Shown: piece by piece, positions 8,712 through 16,901 of the stretch | Numbering within the stretch: the stretch's first letter is position 1 | How the letters are laid out: the number at the start of each line of letters is the position of its first letter | Origin: Rhizobacter sp. SG703 | GTDB taxonomy: Bacteria; Pseudomonadota; Gammaproteobacteria; Burkholderiales; Burkholderiaceae_C | Assembly (NCBI RefSeq): GCF_012275445.1 | Contig: NZ_JAAZQK010000009.1 | Coordinates: 248,001 to 312,000 of the forward strand | DNA: 64,000 bases | Direction: 5' to 3' | Notes under the pieces: generated by a model | Database searches by the model: none | Seen by the model: the letters and a program-made list of their open reading frames with translations, nothing else | What the model was told of the DNA's origin: nothing | Position numbers and translations under genes: made by a program

Positions 8712-10067
8712 ATGACGTTGAACGAAAGCGATGCCCGCCACCTGCTGACCCGCACCGGCTTCGCGCCGTCGCCGCAGCAGCTCGCCCCGTGGGTCGGCCT
8801 GGGTGCCGAAGCCGCGGTGGACCGGCTGATCGATGCGGCGCGCGCGGCCCGCTTCATGCACCCGCCGCCCGACTTCACCCGCGAGCCGATCCGCACGCCG
8901 CTCGGCCAGCTGCCCGACGACGATGCGCGCAAGGCCGCGCGGCAGCAGGCGCGGCGCGACACGCTCGACCTCGCGGCCTGGTGGCTGCAGGAGATGCGCG
9001 ACACGCCGGCGCCGCTGGCCGAGCGCATGGTGCTGTTCTGGCACAACCACTTCGCGACCTCGGTGCAGAAGGTGCAGAACCCGCAGGGCATGTTCATCCA
9101 GCAGCAGTTGTTTCGCACGCATGCGCTCGGGTCCTTCGCCGAGCTGCTGCACGGCATCGCGCGCGATCCGGCGATGCTGATCTACCTCGACGGCGCGGCC
9201 AACAAGGCGCAGGCGCCGAACGAGAACTTCGCGCGCGAGGTGATGGAGCTGTTCACGCTCGGCGAAGGGCAGTACCGCGAGCAGGACATCAAGGAAGCCG
9301 CGCGCGCCTTTTCGGGCTGGACCGTCGACCGCGCCGACTGGAGCGCCCGTCTGCGCCCGCGGCTGCACGACGGCGGCGGCAAGACGCTGCTCGGCCGCAG
9401 CGCTGCCTTCGACACCGACGGCGCGCTCGACCAGATGCTCGCGCAGCCGGCGGCGGCGCGCTTCATCGCCGGCAAGCTGTGGCGCGAGTTCGTCTCGCCG
9501 GTGCCGGAGGCGGCGGCGCTCGATCGCGTCGCGGCCCGGCTGCGCGGCAGCGGCTGGCGCATCGATGCGGCGCTGCGCGAGCTGCTGCTGAGCGATGCGT
9601 TCTGGGCGCCGTCCGCGCGCGCGGCGCTGATCAAGTCGCCGGTCGAGCTGACGGTCGGCACGCTGCGCCAGTTCGACGTGCAGCTCGATTCGATGCTGCC
9701 GATCGCCCGCGCCGGCGCGAAGCTCGGGCAGAGCCTGTTCGTGCCGCCGAACGTGAAGGGCTGGCCGGGCTATACCGACTGGATCGACAGCACGACGCTG
9801 CTCGAGCGCAAGCGCTTCACCGAGCGGCTGTTCCGTGGCGTCGAGATGGGTGGCATGGAAAAGGGCGCAGGCGGATTGCACTTCGATGCGGATGCCTGGC
9901 TGACGCAGTTCGGCGCGCATGCCGACCGCGAGCCGGATGCGGCGACGAAGACGCGCATCGAGATGGCGGTGCTGGCCGCGCCGCCGGTCAATCCGCTGCC
10001 GGCCGGCACGGTCGGGCTGTCGATGCTGCGGGCGCTGAGCCTGGACCCTGCGTTTCAACTGAAGTGA
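8712..10067 (+). CDS. DUF1800 family protein
   Basis: 451 residues beginning MTLNESDARHLLTRTGFAP, the usual DUF1800 start (ARHLLxRxGFG). Other family landmarks are ERMVLFWHNHFATSVQKVQ and NENFAREVMELFTLGEG. No signal peptide is seen here. DUF1800 genes nearly always precede a DUF1501 gene, as here, 13 bases away; both proteins are thought to act in the envelope, but no activity is established. Divergent from the OmpR-like operon. Confidence 0.9.
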   Translation: MTLNESDARHLLTRTGFAPSPQQLAPWVGLGAEAAVDRLIDAARAARFMHPPPDFTREPIRTPLGQLPDDDARKAARQQARRDTLDLAAWWLQEMRDTPAPLAERMVLFWHNHFATSVQKVQNPQGMFIQQQLFRTHALGSFAELLHGIARDPAMLIYLDGAANKAQAPNENFAREVMELFTLGEGQYREQDIKEAARAFSGWTVDRADWSARLRPRLHDGGGKTLLGRSAAFDTDGALDQMLAQPAAARFIAGKLWREFVSPVPEAAALDRVAARLRGSGWRIDAALRELLLSDAFWAPSARAALIKSPVELTVGTLRQFDVQLDSMLPIARAGAKLGQSLFVPPNVKGWPGYTDWIDSTTLLERKRFTERLFRGVEMGGMEKGAGGLHFDADAWLTQFGAHADREPDAATKTRIEMAVLAAPPVNPLPAGTVGLSMLRALSLDPAFQLK

Positions 10068-10080
10068 CCCGGAGGCAGCG

Positions 10081-11295
10081 ATGCAATCCACCCGCCGAGA
10101 ATTCATGCGCCTGTCGGGCGCGGTCGCTGCGTGCAGCGGCCTCGCGCTGCCGGGCATCCCGGGCGCCGCGTGGGCGCAGGGCCCCAACGGCCTGCTGCAG
10201 CCGGCCGCATCGGCCGCCGACCGCGTGCTGGTGCTGGTCGAGCTGAAGGGCGGCAACGACGGGCTCAACACCGTCGTGCCGTATGCCGACCCGGCCTATG
10301 CGGCGCTGCGGCCGACGCTCGCGCTGCCGGCCGCCGACCTGCTGCGGCTCGACGGCGCGCTCGGGCTGCACCCGTCGCTCGCGCCGCTGCTGCCGCTGTG
10401 GGAGAAGCGCGAGCTCGCGCTGCTGCTCGGCCTCGGCTACCCGCAGCCCAACCTGTCGCACTTCCGCTCGATCGAGATCTGGGACACCGCGTCGGCGTCG
10501 CGGGAGTACCTCGACGAAGGCTGGGTTGCGCGCGCCTTCGATGCCGGGCTGCGCGAACGCGGCCGCTTCACCGCCGAGGGCGTCGCGGTCGGCACCGCCG
10601 GGCTCGGCGCGCTGAGCGGCGCGCGCGCGGTGTCGCTGACCAGCGCCGAGGCCTTCGTCAACGAGTCGCGGCTGGCGCGGCCGGCGGCGCTGCAGGGCAA
10701 CGCGGCGCTCGCGCATGTGCTGAAGGTCGAGGCCGGCGTGCTGCAGGCGGCCGAGGGCCTGCGCAACCCGGGCGTGCCGCCGTTGCGCACCGAGTTCCCG
10801 GCGCACGGCTTCGGCCAGGCGGTGCGCGCCTGCTGCGCGATCGTCGCCGGCCAGGCCGGGCGCGGCGGCGTGCCGGTGTTCCACCTGACGCACGGCAGCT
10901 TCGACACGCACCGCGGCCAGTTGCCGACGCATGCCGCGTTGCTGAAGCAGCTTGCCGAGGGGCTGGCCGCGTTGCGCGAAGGGCTGGTCGAGGCCGGCGC
11001 GTGGGACCGCACGCTGGTGCTGACCTATTCGGAGTTCGGCCGCCGCGCGCGCCAGAACCAGAGCGGCGGCACCGACCACGGCACCGCCGCGCCGCACTTC
11101 GCGCTGGGCGGCGCGGTGCGCGGCGGCGTGGTCGGCCGCATGCCCGACCTGCAGCGGCTCGACGAGGGCCAGAACCTGGTGCACACGGCCGATTTCCGGC
11201 AGGTCTATGCGACCATCGCGCAGCGCTGGTGGGGTGTCGACGCGCAGGCGGTGCTGAACGGGCGCTTCGAGGCGCTGCCGTTCATCGCGGCCTGA
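10081..11295 (+). CDS. DUF1501 family protein with Tat signal
   Basis: 404 residues. The N-terminus TRREFMRLSGAVAACSGLALPG is a twin-arginine export signal (RRxF plus hydrophobic stretch), with a likely cleavage after AWA near residue 32. The body has DUF1501/sulfatase-like landmarks: VELKGGNDGLNTVVPYADPAYAALRP, HLTHGSFDTHRGQ and YSEFGRRARQNQSGGTDHGTA. The fold resembles alkaline-phosphatase/sulfatase enzymes, but the substrate is unknown. It forms an operon with DUF1800, and probably with the SIMPL gene 41 bases downstream. Expected to be folded in the cytoplasm and exported to the periplasm. Confidence 0.92.
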   Translation: MQSTRREFMRLSGAVAACSGLALPGIPGAAWAQGPNGLLQPAASAADRVLVLVELKGGNDGLNTVVPYADPAYAALRPTLALPAADLLRLDGALGLHPSLAPLLPLWEKRELALLLGLGYPQPNLSHFRSIEIWDTASASREYLDEGWVARAFDAGLRERGRFTAEGVAVGTAGLGALSGARAVSLTSAEAFVNESRLARPAALQGNAALAHVLKVEAGVLQAAEGLRNPGVPPLRTEFPAHGFGQAVRACCAIVAGQAGRGGVPVFHLTHGSFDTHRGQLPTHAALLKQLAEGLAALREGLVEAGAWDRTLVLTYSEFGRRARQNQSGGTDHGTAAPHFALGGAVRGGVVGRMPDLQRLDEGQNLVHTADFRQVYATIAQRWWGVDAQAVLNGRFEALPFIAA

Positions 11296-11336
11296 ACGAC
11301 GACACGCCGACGGCGTGCCACTCACAAGGAGGATCC

Positions 11337-12053
11337 ATGACGATTCAATCGAAGCTCTCGCCCCTGGCCGCCGTTGCGGCCTTTGCTGCCGCGCTGGCGG
11401 CCGAACCCGCGCTCGCCAACGAGCCGCCGCTGCAGAACGTGGTGAGCCTGTCGGCCAGCGCCACCGTCGAGGTCAACAAGGACTTGTTGAACGTGACGCT
11501 CAGCACCACCCGCGAGGGCACCGATGCCGGCGCCGTGCAGGCGCAACTGAAGCAGGCGCTCGACGCCGCGCTGGCCGAGGCCAAGCGCGTCGCGAAGCCG
11601 GGCGACATCGAGGTGCACACCGGCAACTTCTCGCTCTTTCCGCGCTACAGCCAGAAGGGTGGCATCAATGGCTGGCAGGGCACGGCCGAGCTGGTGGTCG
11701 AGGGCAAGGACATCCCCGGCATCGCCGCGCTGACCGCGAAGATCAGCACGCTGACGATCGCGCGCGTCGGCAGCAACCTGTCGCGCGAGCAGCGCGAGAA
11801 GGTCGAGGCCGACGTCGCTGCGCAGGCCATCGCCCGCTACCGCGCAAAGGCGGCCGAGTACGCGAAACAGTTCGGTTTCAGCAGCTACGTGCTGCGCGAG
11901 GTCAACATCGGCAGCAACGAGCCGGTGATGTACGCCGCCGCGCCGATGGCCCGCATGAAGACGATGGGCGCGGCCGACGAGTCGCTGCCGGTCGAGCTGG
12001 GCAAGGGCAGCGTGACGGTCAGCGTCAACGGCTCGGTGCAGATGACGAAGTGA
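11337..12053 (+). CDS. SIMPL-domain (DUF541) periplasmic protein
   Basis: 238 residues with a signal peptide ending EPALAN (~residue 30) and a single SIMPL/DUF541 domain. NVVSLSASATVEVNKDLLNVTLSTTREGTD is the typical first strand pair and GWQGTAELVVEGKDI the middle. The family includes BP26/OMP28-like periplasmic proteins that form channel-like oligomers; no enzymatic role is known. The start at 11337 is set by a perfect AAGGAGG site. The stop abuts the convergent 3-hydroxybutyrate dehydrogenase stop with no gap. Confidence 0.9.
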   Translation: MTIQSKLSPLAAVAAFAAALAAEPALANEPPLQNVVSLSASATVEVNKDLLNVTLSTTREGTDAGAVQAQLKQALDAALAEAKRVAKPGDIEVHTGNFSLFPRYSQKGGINGWQGTAELVVEGKDIPGIAALTAKISTLTIARVGSNLSREQREKVEADVAAQAIARYRAKAAEYAKQFGFSSYVLREVNIGSNEPVMYAAAPMARMKTMGAADESLPVELGKGSVTVSVNGSVQMTK

Positions 12054-12824
12054 TCACTGGGCCGTCCAGCCGCCGTCGACCGCCCAGGCCACCCCGCGCA
12101 CGTTGTCGGCGGCGGCCGAGCACAGGAAGACCGCCAGGTCGCCCAGCTGCTGCGGCGTGACGAACTGCAGCGACGGCTGCTTCTCGCCGAGCAGCTCGCG
12201 CGAGGCCTGCTCCACCGGGATGCCCTCGCGGGCGGCGCGGTCGTCGATCTGCTTCTGCACCAGCGGCGTCAGCACCCAGCCGGGGCAGATCGCATTCGAC
12301 GTGATGCCGGTCTGCGCGGTCTCCAGCGCGATCGACTTCGTGAAGCCGACGATGCCGTGCTTGGCCGCCACGTAGGCCGACTTCTGCGCCGACGCGACCA
12401 GCCCGTGCGCCGACGCGATGTTGACGATGCGGCCCCAGTTGCGCGCCCGCATGCCGGGGATCGCGAGCCGCGTGGTGTGGAAGGCCGAGCTCAGGTTGAT
12501 CGCGATGATCGCGTCCCACTTCGCCGCGGGAAACTCCTCGACCGCGGCCACGTGCTGGATGCCGGCGTTGTTGACCAGGATGTCGACGCCGCCGAACTCG
12601 GCCTGCGCATAGGCCATCATCGCCTCGATCTCGGCCGGCTTGCTCATGTCGGCCCCGTGGTAGCCGGCCTTCACGCCCAGCGCGGCCACCTCGGCGCGCG
12701 CCGCCTCGAATTCGCCGAAACCATTGAGCACCACGTTGGCGCCCTGGCGCGCCAGGCACAGCGCGATGCCGTGGCCGATGCCGCTGGTGGAGCCGGTGAC
12801 GAGGGCGGTTTTTCCTTTGAGCAC
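12054..12824 (-). CDS. 3-hydroxybutyrate dehydrogenase
   Basis: 256-residue short-chain dehydrogenase, close to the usual ~260. It oxidises (R)-3-hydroxybutyrate to acetoacetate with NAD+ in polyhydroxybutyrate breakdown. Visible features are the cofactor motif TGSTSGIG, NNAG with the family-typical NNAGIQHVA, the catalytic YVAAK, and LLGEKQPSLQFVTPQQLG, a segment characteristic of BdhA/HbdH. The start is a GTG at 12824 with GGAGG eight bases upstream; no ATG fits. It is divergent from the alpha/beta hydrolase. A PHA role agrees with phaR at 37.4 kb. The enzyme name rests on motif recognition. Confidence 0.88.
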   Translation of the reverse strand: MLKGKTALVTGSTSGIGHGIALCLARQGANVVLNGFGEFEAARAEVAALGVKAGYHGADMSKPAEIEAMMAYAQAEFGGVDILVNNAGIQHVAAVEEFPAAKWDAIIAINLSSAFHTTRLAIPGMRARNWGRIVNIASAHGLVASAQKSAYVAAKHGIVGFTKSIALETAQTGITSNAICPGWVLTPLVQKQIDDRAAREGIPVEQASRELLGEKQPSLQFVTPQQLGDLAVFLCSAAADNVRGVAWAVDGGWTAQ

Positions 12825-12876
12825 GGTGGGGACCTCCAGGTTGATACAGTCCATTATCGAAGAGGAAGCCCGGCCC

Positions 12877-13755
12877 ATGCATGAACCCCGCCTGAACCAC
12901 GTGCAATGCCTCGACACCCGCGGCCTGCACCGCATGGCGTGGTGGGAGTGGGGCGACGCCGGCAACCCGCGCGTGCTGGTCTGCGTGCACGGCCTGTCGC
13001 GCCAGGGCCGCGACTTCGACACCTTCGCGCAGGCGATGCAGGGCGACTACCGCGTCGTGTGCCCCGACGTCGTCGGCCGCGGCGAATCCGATCGGCTCGC
13101 CGACCCGATGGGCTACCAGATCCCTGCCTACGTGGCCGACATGGTCACGCTGCTCGCGCGGCTGGACGCCGCCACGCTGCACTGGGTCGGCACCTCGATG
13201 GGCGGGCTGATCGGCCTGGGCCTCGCGGCGCTGAAGAATTCGCCGGTGTCGAAGCTGGTGCTGAACGACGTCGGCCCGAGCATCGAGCCGGCGGCGTTGG
13301 CGCGCATCGGCACCTACCTCGGCCAGCCGGCGCGCTGGCGCAGCCTCGAGGAGGCGGCCGACGCGCTGTGGAGCATCTCGCAGGGCTTCGGCCCGCACAC
13401 CCGCGAACAGTGGCTCGCGCTGACGCGGCCGATGCTGCGCCCGGATCCTGACGCGAATGACAGCGGCTTCGTGCCGCACTACGACCCGCAGATCGCGCTG
13501 CCGTTCCGCGCGATCACGCCCGAGGCGGCGCGCGCCGGCGAGGCGGTGCTGTGGGGCATGTACGACGCCATCGCCTGCCCGACGCTGCTGCTGCGCGGCG
13601 CCGACTCCGACCTGCTGAACCGCGCCACTGCGCAGGCGATGACGCAGCGCGGCCCGCGTGCGCTGCTGCGCGAGTTCGCCGGCGTCGGCCATGCGCCGAT
13701 GCTGACCTCGCCGGAGCAGATCGCGGCCGTCCGGGAGTTCCTGCTCGCGGCATGA
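12877..13755 (+). CDS. Alpha/beta hydrolase
   Basis: 292 residues with a complete alpha/beta-hydrolase plan. There is an oxyanion segment VHGLSRQG, the nucleophile elbow GTSMGG (Ser near residue 107), a late acid in LLLRGADSD and a catalytic His in GVGHAP. The substrate cannot be told; family members include esterases, haloperoxidase-like enzymes and C-C hydrolases. The divergent 3-hydroxybutyrate dehydrogenase hints at, but does not prove, hydroxyalkanoate ester turnover. The start at 12877 has AGAGGA upstream. The stop overlaps the relA start (ATGA), coupling it to the stringent-response gene. Confidence 0.88.
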   Translation: MHEPRLNHVQCLDTRGLHRMAWWEWGDAGNPRVLVCVHGLSRQGRDFDTFAQAMQGDYRVVCPDVVGRGESDRLADPMGYQIPAYVADMVTLLARLDAATLHWVGTSMGGLIGLGLAALKNSPVSKLVLNDVGPSIEPAALARIGTYLGQPARWRSLEEAADALWSISQGFGPHTREQWLALTRPMLRPDPDANDSGFVPHYDPQIALPFRAITPEAARAGEAVLWGMYDAIACPTLLLRGADSDLLNRATAQAMTQRGPRALLREFAGVGHAPMLTSPEQIAAVREFLLAA

Positions 13756-16034
13756 AGACCGGACTGCTTTCGACACCGGACCCGCAGCACGACGCGGCAC
13801 CCATCGTCCAGCTGGCCGACGAGTCCGGCCGCCAGGACGACCGCGACGCCGAACTCGCGCAGCTCGCCCGCGCACGCGCGTTTGCCGAGCCGCTGCTCGA
13901 CGGCCAGGCCCTCGACACCGGCGAAGACGCGCTGGTGCATGCCGATGGCGTCGCGGCGATCCTGCAGGGCATCGGCGCGGCGCCGTCGATGCGCGCCGCC
14001 GCCTACCTGGTCTACGCGAGCGACTACCTCAGCAAGCCGGAAGAGGTCGTCAGCAAGGCCTTCGGCGCGTCGTACGCCAGCCTGGTGCTGCACACCCGCA
14101 AGCTGGTGCAGATCCAGCGCGCGGCGCGCGAAGCCCGCGTGCATGCCGAGCAGCGCGCCGAGCAGACCGAGCGGGTGCGCAAGATGCTGCTGGCGTTCTC
14201 GCGCGACCTGCGCGTCGTGCTGCTGCGGCTGGCTTCGCGGCTGCAGACGCTGCGCCACTTCGCGCTCAGCAAGCAGCCGTGCCCGGCGGTGCTGGCGCGC
14301 GAATCGCTGCAGGTGTTCGCGCCGCTCGCCAACCGGCTCGGCATCTGGCAGATCAAGTGGGAGATGGAAGACCTGTCGTTCCGCTTCCTCGAGCCGCTGC
14401 AGTACAAGACCGTTGCGCGCCTGCTCGACGAGAAGCGCGTCGAGCGCGAGCAGGGCGTCGAGGCCTTCCGCTGCCGGCTCGGCGACGCGCTGGCCGCTGC
14501 CGGGCTGCGCGCCGAGGTGCAGGGCCGGCCCAAGCACCTGTACAGCATCTGGAAGAAGATGCGCGGCAAGGGGCTGGACATCGACCGGGTGTTCGACGTG
14601 CGCGCGATGCGCGTGATCGTCGCCGACGTGCCCGACTGCTATGCGGTGCTGAGCCGCGTGCACGAGCTGTGGCCGCCGGTGCCGGGCGAGTTCGACGACT
14701 ACATCGCGCGGCCGAAGGTCAACGGCTACCAGTCGCTGCACACCGTGGTGCAGGACGAGCAAGGGCGGGCGGTCGAGGTGCAGATCCGCACCCGCGCGAT
14801 GCACGAGCATGCCGAGCACGGCGTGGCGGCGCACTGGGCCTACAAGGAGGCCGGCACCAAGGGCTATGCCGGCGTCAGCGCGAGCGGCGATTTCGATGCG
14901 CAGGTGGCCGAGGCGCGCAAGGCGGTGCTGCGCCAGCTGCTGGCGTGGGAGCGCGAGTTCGTCGAAAGCGGCGACGAGGGCGGCGTCGAGCAGCGCAGCG
15001 AGCGGGCGGCGCCCGGTGCGGTGTTCGACGACCGCATCTACGTCTTCACGCCCGATGCCGCGGTGATCGAGCTGCCGGCCGGCGCGACGCCGATCGACTT
15101 CGCGTACACCGTGCACACCGACCTCGGCCACCGCTGCCGCGGCGCCAAGGTCGACGGCACGATGGTGCCGCTGAACACCCCGCTGCAGAGCGGCCAGACC
15201 GTCGAGGTGACGGCGATCAAGGAAGGCGGGCCGTCGCTCGACTGGCTGAACGACAACCTCGGCTACCTGCAGAGTTCGCGCTCGAAGGCCAAGGTGCGGG
15301 CCTGGTTCAACGCGCTCGCGCTGCGCGACACCGTCGCACGCGGCCGCGAGGCGGTCGAGAAGCTGCTGCAGCGCGAGGGCCGCACGTCGATGAAGCTCGA
15401 CGACCTGGCGGCGCAGCTCGGCTTCCGCCATGCCGAGGCGCTGTTCGAGGTGGTCGGCAAGGACGAGTTCTCGCTGCGCAACATCGAGGCGCTGCTGCGC
15501 CCGCCCGAGCCGCAGCCCGACCCCGATGCGGTGATCACGCAGCGCCTGACGCGCCCCGAGGGCGAGGCGCCGAAGGGCGGCGTGCTGGTGGTCGGCGTCG
15601 AATCGCTGATGACCAGCCTGTCGCGCTGCTGCCGGCCGGCGCCGCCGGACGCGATCGGCGGCTACGTGACGCGCGGCCGCGGCGTGGCCATCCACCGCGC
15701 CGACTGCAGCAACTTCCGGCAGATGGCGGCGCGCAGCCCCGAGCGGGTGATTCCCGTCGCCTGGGGCGAGCGGCGCGGCGACAAGCCCTCGCTGTACCCG
15801 GTCGACGTGCTGGTCGAGGCGGCCGACCGGCAGGGCCTGCTGCGCGACATCTCCGAGGTGTTCGCGAAGGAGAAGATGAACGTGACCGGCGTCAACACGC
15901 AGTCGGTGAAGGACGCGCGCGGCGGCACCGCGTGGATGACCTTCACCGTCGAGGTCGCCGATTCGGCGCGGCTGAACCAGGTGCTGGCCGCGGTGGACCG
16001 CATCGGCGGCGTGCGAAGCGCACGCCGGAAATGA
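13752..16034 (+). CDS. relA: GTP pyrophosphokinase (RelA)
   Basis: 760 residues. Synthesises (p)ppGpp from ATP and GTP/GDP on stalled ribosomes. The N-terminal HD region is degenerate (YASDYLS where bifunctional SpoT/Rel has an HD-box), so hydrolase activity is probably lost. The synthetase region has GRPKHLYSIWKKM and EFDDYIARPKVNGYQSLHT; the acidic EFDD loop is typical of monofunctional RelA rather than SpoT. A TGS domain (DRIYVFTPDAAVIELPAGATPIDFAY), a zinc-finger-like segment (SRCCRPAPPDAIGGY) and a C-terminal ACT domain follow. The start is the ATG overlapping the hydrolase stop. Confidence 0.95.
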   Translation: MKTGLLSTPDPQHDAAPIVQLADESGRQDDRDAELAQLARARAFAEPLLDGQALDTGEDALVHADGVAAILQGIGAAPSMRAAAYLVYASDYLSKPEEVVSKAFGASYASLVLHTRKLVQIQRAAREARVHAEQRAEQTERVRKMLLAFSRDLRVVLLRLASRLQTLRHFALSKQPCPAVLARESLQVFAPLANRLGIWQIKWEMEDLSFRFLEPLQYKTVARLLDEKRVEREQGVEAFRCRLGDALAAAGLRAEVQGRPKHLYSIWKKMRGKGLDIDRVFDVRAMRVIVADVPDCYAVLSRVHELWPPVPGEFDDYIARPKVNGYQSLHTVVQDEQGRAVEVQIRTRAMHEHAEHGVAAHWAYKEAGTKGYAGVSASGDFDAQVAEARKAVLRQLLAWEREFVESGDEGGVEQRSERAAPGAVFDDRIYVFTPDAAVIELPAGATPIDFAYTVHTDLGHRCRGAKVDGTMVPLNTPLQSGQTVEVTAIKEGGPSLDWLNDNLGYLQSSRSKAKVRAWFNALALRDTVARGREAVEKLLQREGRTSMKLDDLAAQLGFRHAEALFEVVGKDEFSLRNIEALLRPPEPQPDPDAVITQRLTRPEGEAPKGGVLVVGVESLMTSLSRCCRPAPPDAIGGYVTRGRGVAIHRADCSNFRQMAARSPERVIPVAWGERRGDKPSLYPVDVLVEAADRQGLLRDISEVFAKEKMNVTGVNTQSVKDARGGTAWMTFTVEVADSARLNQVLAAVDRIGGVRSARRK

Positions 16035-16087
16035 GCCGCTCGATGAAGAAAATTTCGGAGCCGGACGGAACCCGAAAAAAGTAATGC

Positions 16088-16093
16088 TATAGT
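16088..16093 (+). promoter_or_regulatory. -10 box of the tRNA-Val promoter
   Basis: TATAGT about nine bases before the tRNA 5' end, at the position expected for a start close to the mature tRNA. No clear -35 hexamer is seen at the usual distance. Confidence 0.45.
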
Positions 16094-16102
16094 CACAGGC
16101 TC

Positions 16103-16177
16103 GGGCGATTAGCTCAGTGGTAGAGCGCCTCTTTGACGTGGAGGATGTCGGGAGTTCGACCCTCTCATCGCCCACCA
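16103..16177 (+). tRNA. tRNA-Val (anticodon GAC)
   Basis: A complete cloverleaf can be drawn. The acceptor stem pairs GGGCGAT with ATCGCCC, the D arm contains GCTCAGTGGTAGAGC, and the anticodon stem pairs CCTCT with GGAGG around the loop TTGACGT (GAC at loop positions 3-5). The T arm GGGAG/TTCGACC/CTCTC follows, and CCA is encoded. GAC reads GUC/GUU valine codons. Length is 75 bases. An intrinsic terminator follows 17 bases later. Confidence 0.95.
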
Positions 16178-16194
16178 AAAACGTCTGGACATCA

Positions 16195-16225
16195 GGGCCT
16201 GTTCCGAAAGGGACAGGCCCTTTTT
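16195..16225 (+). terminator. Intrinsic terminator after tRNA-Val
   Basis: GGGCCTGTTCC, loop GAAA, GGGACAGGCCC, then TTTTT: an 11-bp stem with one G-T pair and a U-tract. It ends the tRNA transcript and leads into a triplicated 15-base repeat. Confidence 0.9.
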
Positions 16226-16266
16226 CCATTTGGCCTTTTTCCATTTGGCCGTTTTTCCATTTGGCC
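16221..16266. repeat. Three tandem copies of a 15-base unit
   Basis: The unit TTTTTCCATTTGGCC occurs at 16221-16235, 16236-16250 and, after one extra G, at 16252-16266. The first copy's T-run is the U-tract of the tRNA terminator, so the repeat multiplies it. The copies are identical, suggesting recent slippage. Confidence 0.9.
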
Positions 16267-16286
16267 CGTCCTCCAGGAGATGCGTG

Positions 16287-16589
16287 ATGGAGATGACCCC
16301 TCGCCGCCGCGAGCTGATCGATGCCCACGTGGCCGACACGCACGCGCAGATGACCGAGCTGGCGTTCGAGCTGAACGACCTCGTGCGCTTCACGCTGTCG
16401 GCCGCGAAGCCCAAGGGCAACAAGGTCTACTACCCGATGGACCCGGTGAACGAGGGCATCCGCAACTGGCGCGACCTGCAGCGCAAGCTCGCGAAGCTCA
16501 CCGCGCGCGTCGACCAGGCCGCGGCGCGGCTGGGCGTGCAGCCCTTCGATCCGGAAGCGCCGGCGCAGGACGACGCGCCGGCGGGTTGA
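16287..16589 (+). CDS. Hypothetical 100-residue protein
   Basis: I do not recognise a family. The protein is predicted to be mostly helical and soluble: an N-terminal helix rich in charged residues (TPRRRELIDAHVADTHAQMTELAFELNDL), a central KPKGNKVYYPMDPVNEGIRNWRDL, then a heptad-like RKLAKLTARVDQAAARLGV that could be a short coiled coil. The C-terminus is acidic and Pro/Ala-rich. No signal peptide or metal motif. The ATG at 16287 is supported by AGGAGA seven bases upstream. It is preceded by the tRNA terminator, so it must have its own promoter or rely on readthrough. Confidence 0.7.
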   Translation: MEMTPRRRELIDAHVADTHAQMTELAFELNDLVRFTLSAAKPKGNKVYYPMDPVNEGIRNWRDLQRKLAKLTARVDQAAARLGVQPFDPEAPAQDDAPAG

Positions 16590-16660
16590 GCGGCGCCGGC
16601 GTCCGTGAAGGACCGCATGAACCCGCGGTATCCTCGCCCTCTTTACTCCAAAGGATCGAG

Positions 16661-16804
16661 ATGGCACTGGCAAAGAAGAAGCGCGTGGGCAAGAGAACCA
16701 TTTCTGCCAAGCAGGTCAGGAAGACGGCGAGCGGCAGGAAGCGCCGCAAGTCCGACGGCACCCAGCCGCCGAAGGCGGTGACCTCGACGCCCGCGGCGGC
16801 CTGA
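16661..16804 (+). CDS. Small Lys/Arg-rich protein, 47 residues
   Basis: MALAKKKRVGKRTISAKQ followed by more basic residues and an Ala/Pro/Thr tail; about a third of the residues are Lys or Arg. AAGGA lies five bases before the ATG, supporting translation. Composition resembles short basic nucleic-acid-binding proteins (ribosome-associated or nucleoid peptides), but no family is recognised. It lies 71 bases after the preceding hypothetical gene and is convergent with the M50-HlyD gene. Confidence 0.6.
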   Translation: MALAKKKRVGKRTISAKQVRKTASGRKRRKSDGTQPPKAVTSTPAAA

Positions 16805-16901
16805 CCGTTCGGGCCGGCTGTCCGCGGCGGCAGGCCGCTTCGGCTCGGTCGCTCGCGCTGTTCGAGCGAACCGCGGCAACGCCGGCTCCCGTCGAAAGCA
16901 C

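Noticed and set aside
16103-16266. Integration (att) site at the tRNA-Val 3' end
   Set aside because: No integrase is nearby and the 15-base repeats do not match the tRNA 3' sequence.
13479-16673. A 1064-codon open frame opposite relA and the tRNA
   Set aside because: It crosses the tRNA gene and reads low-complexity Arg/His/Ala protein; relA on the other strand is complete.
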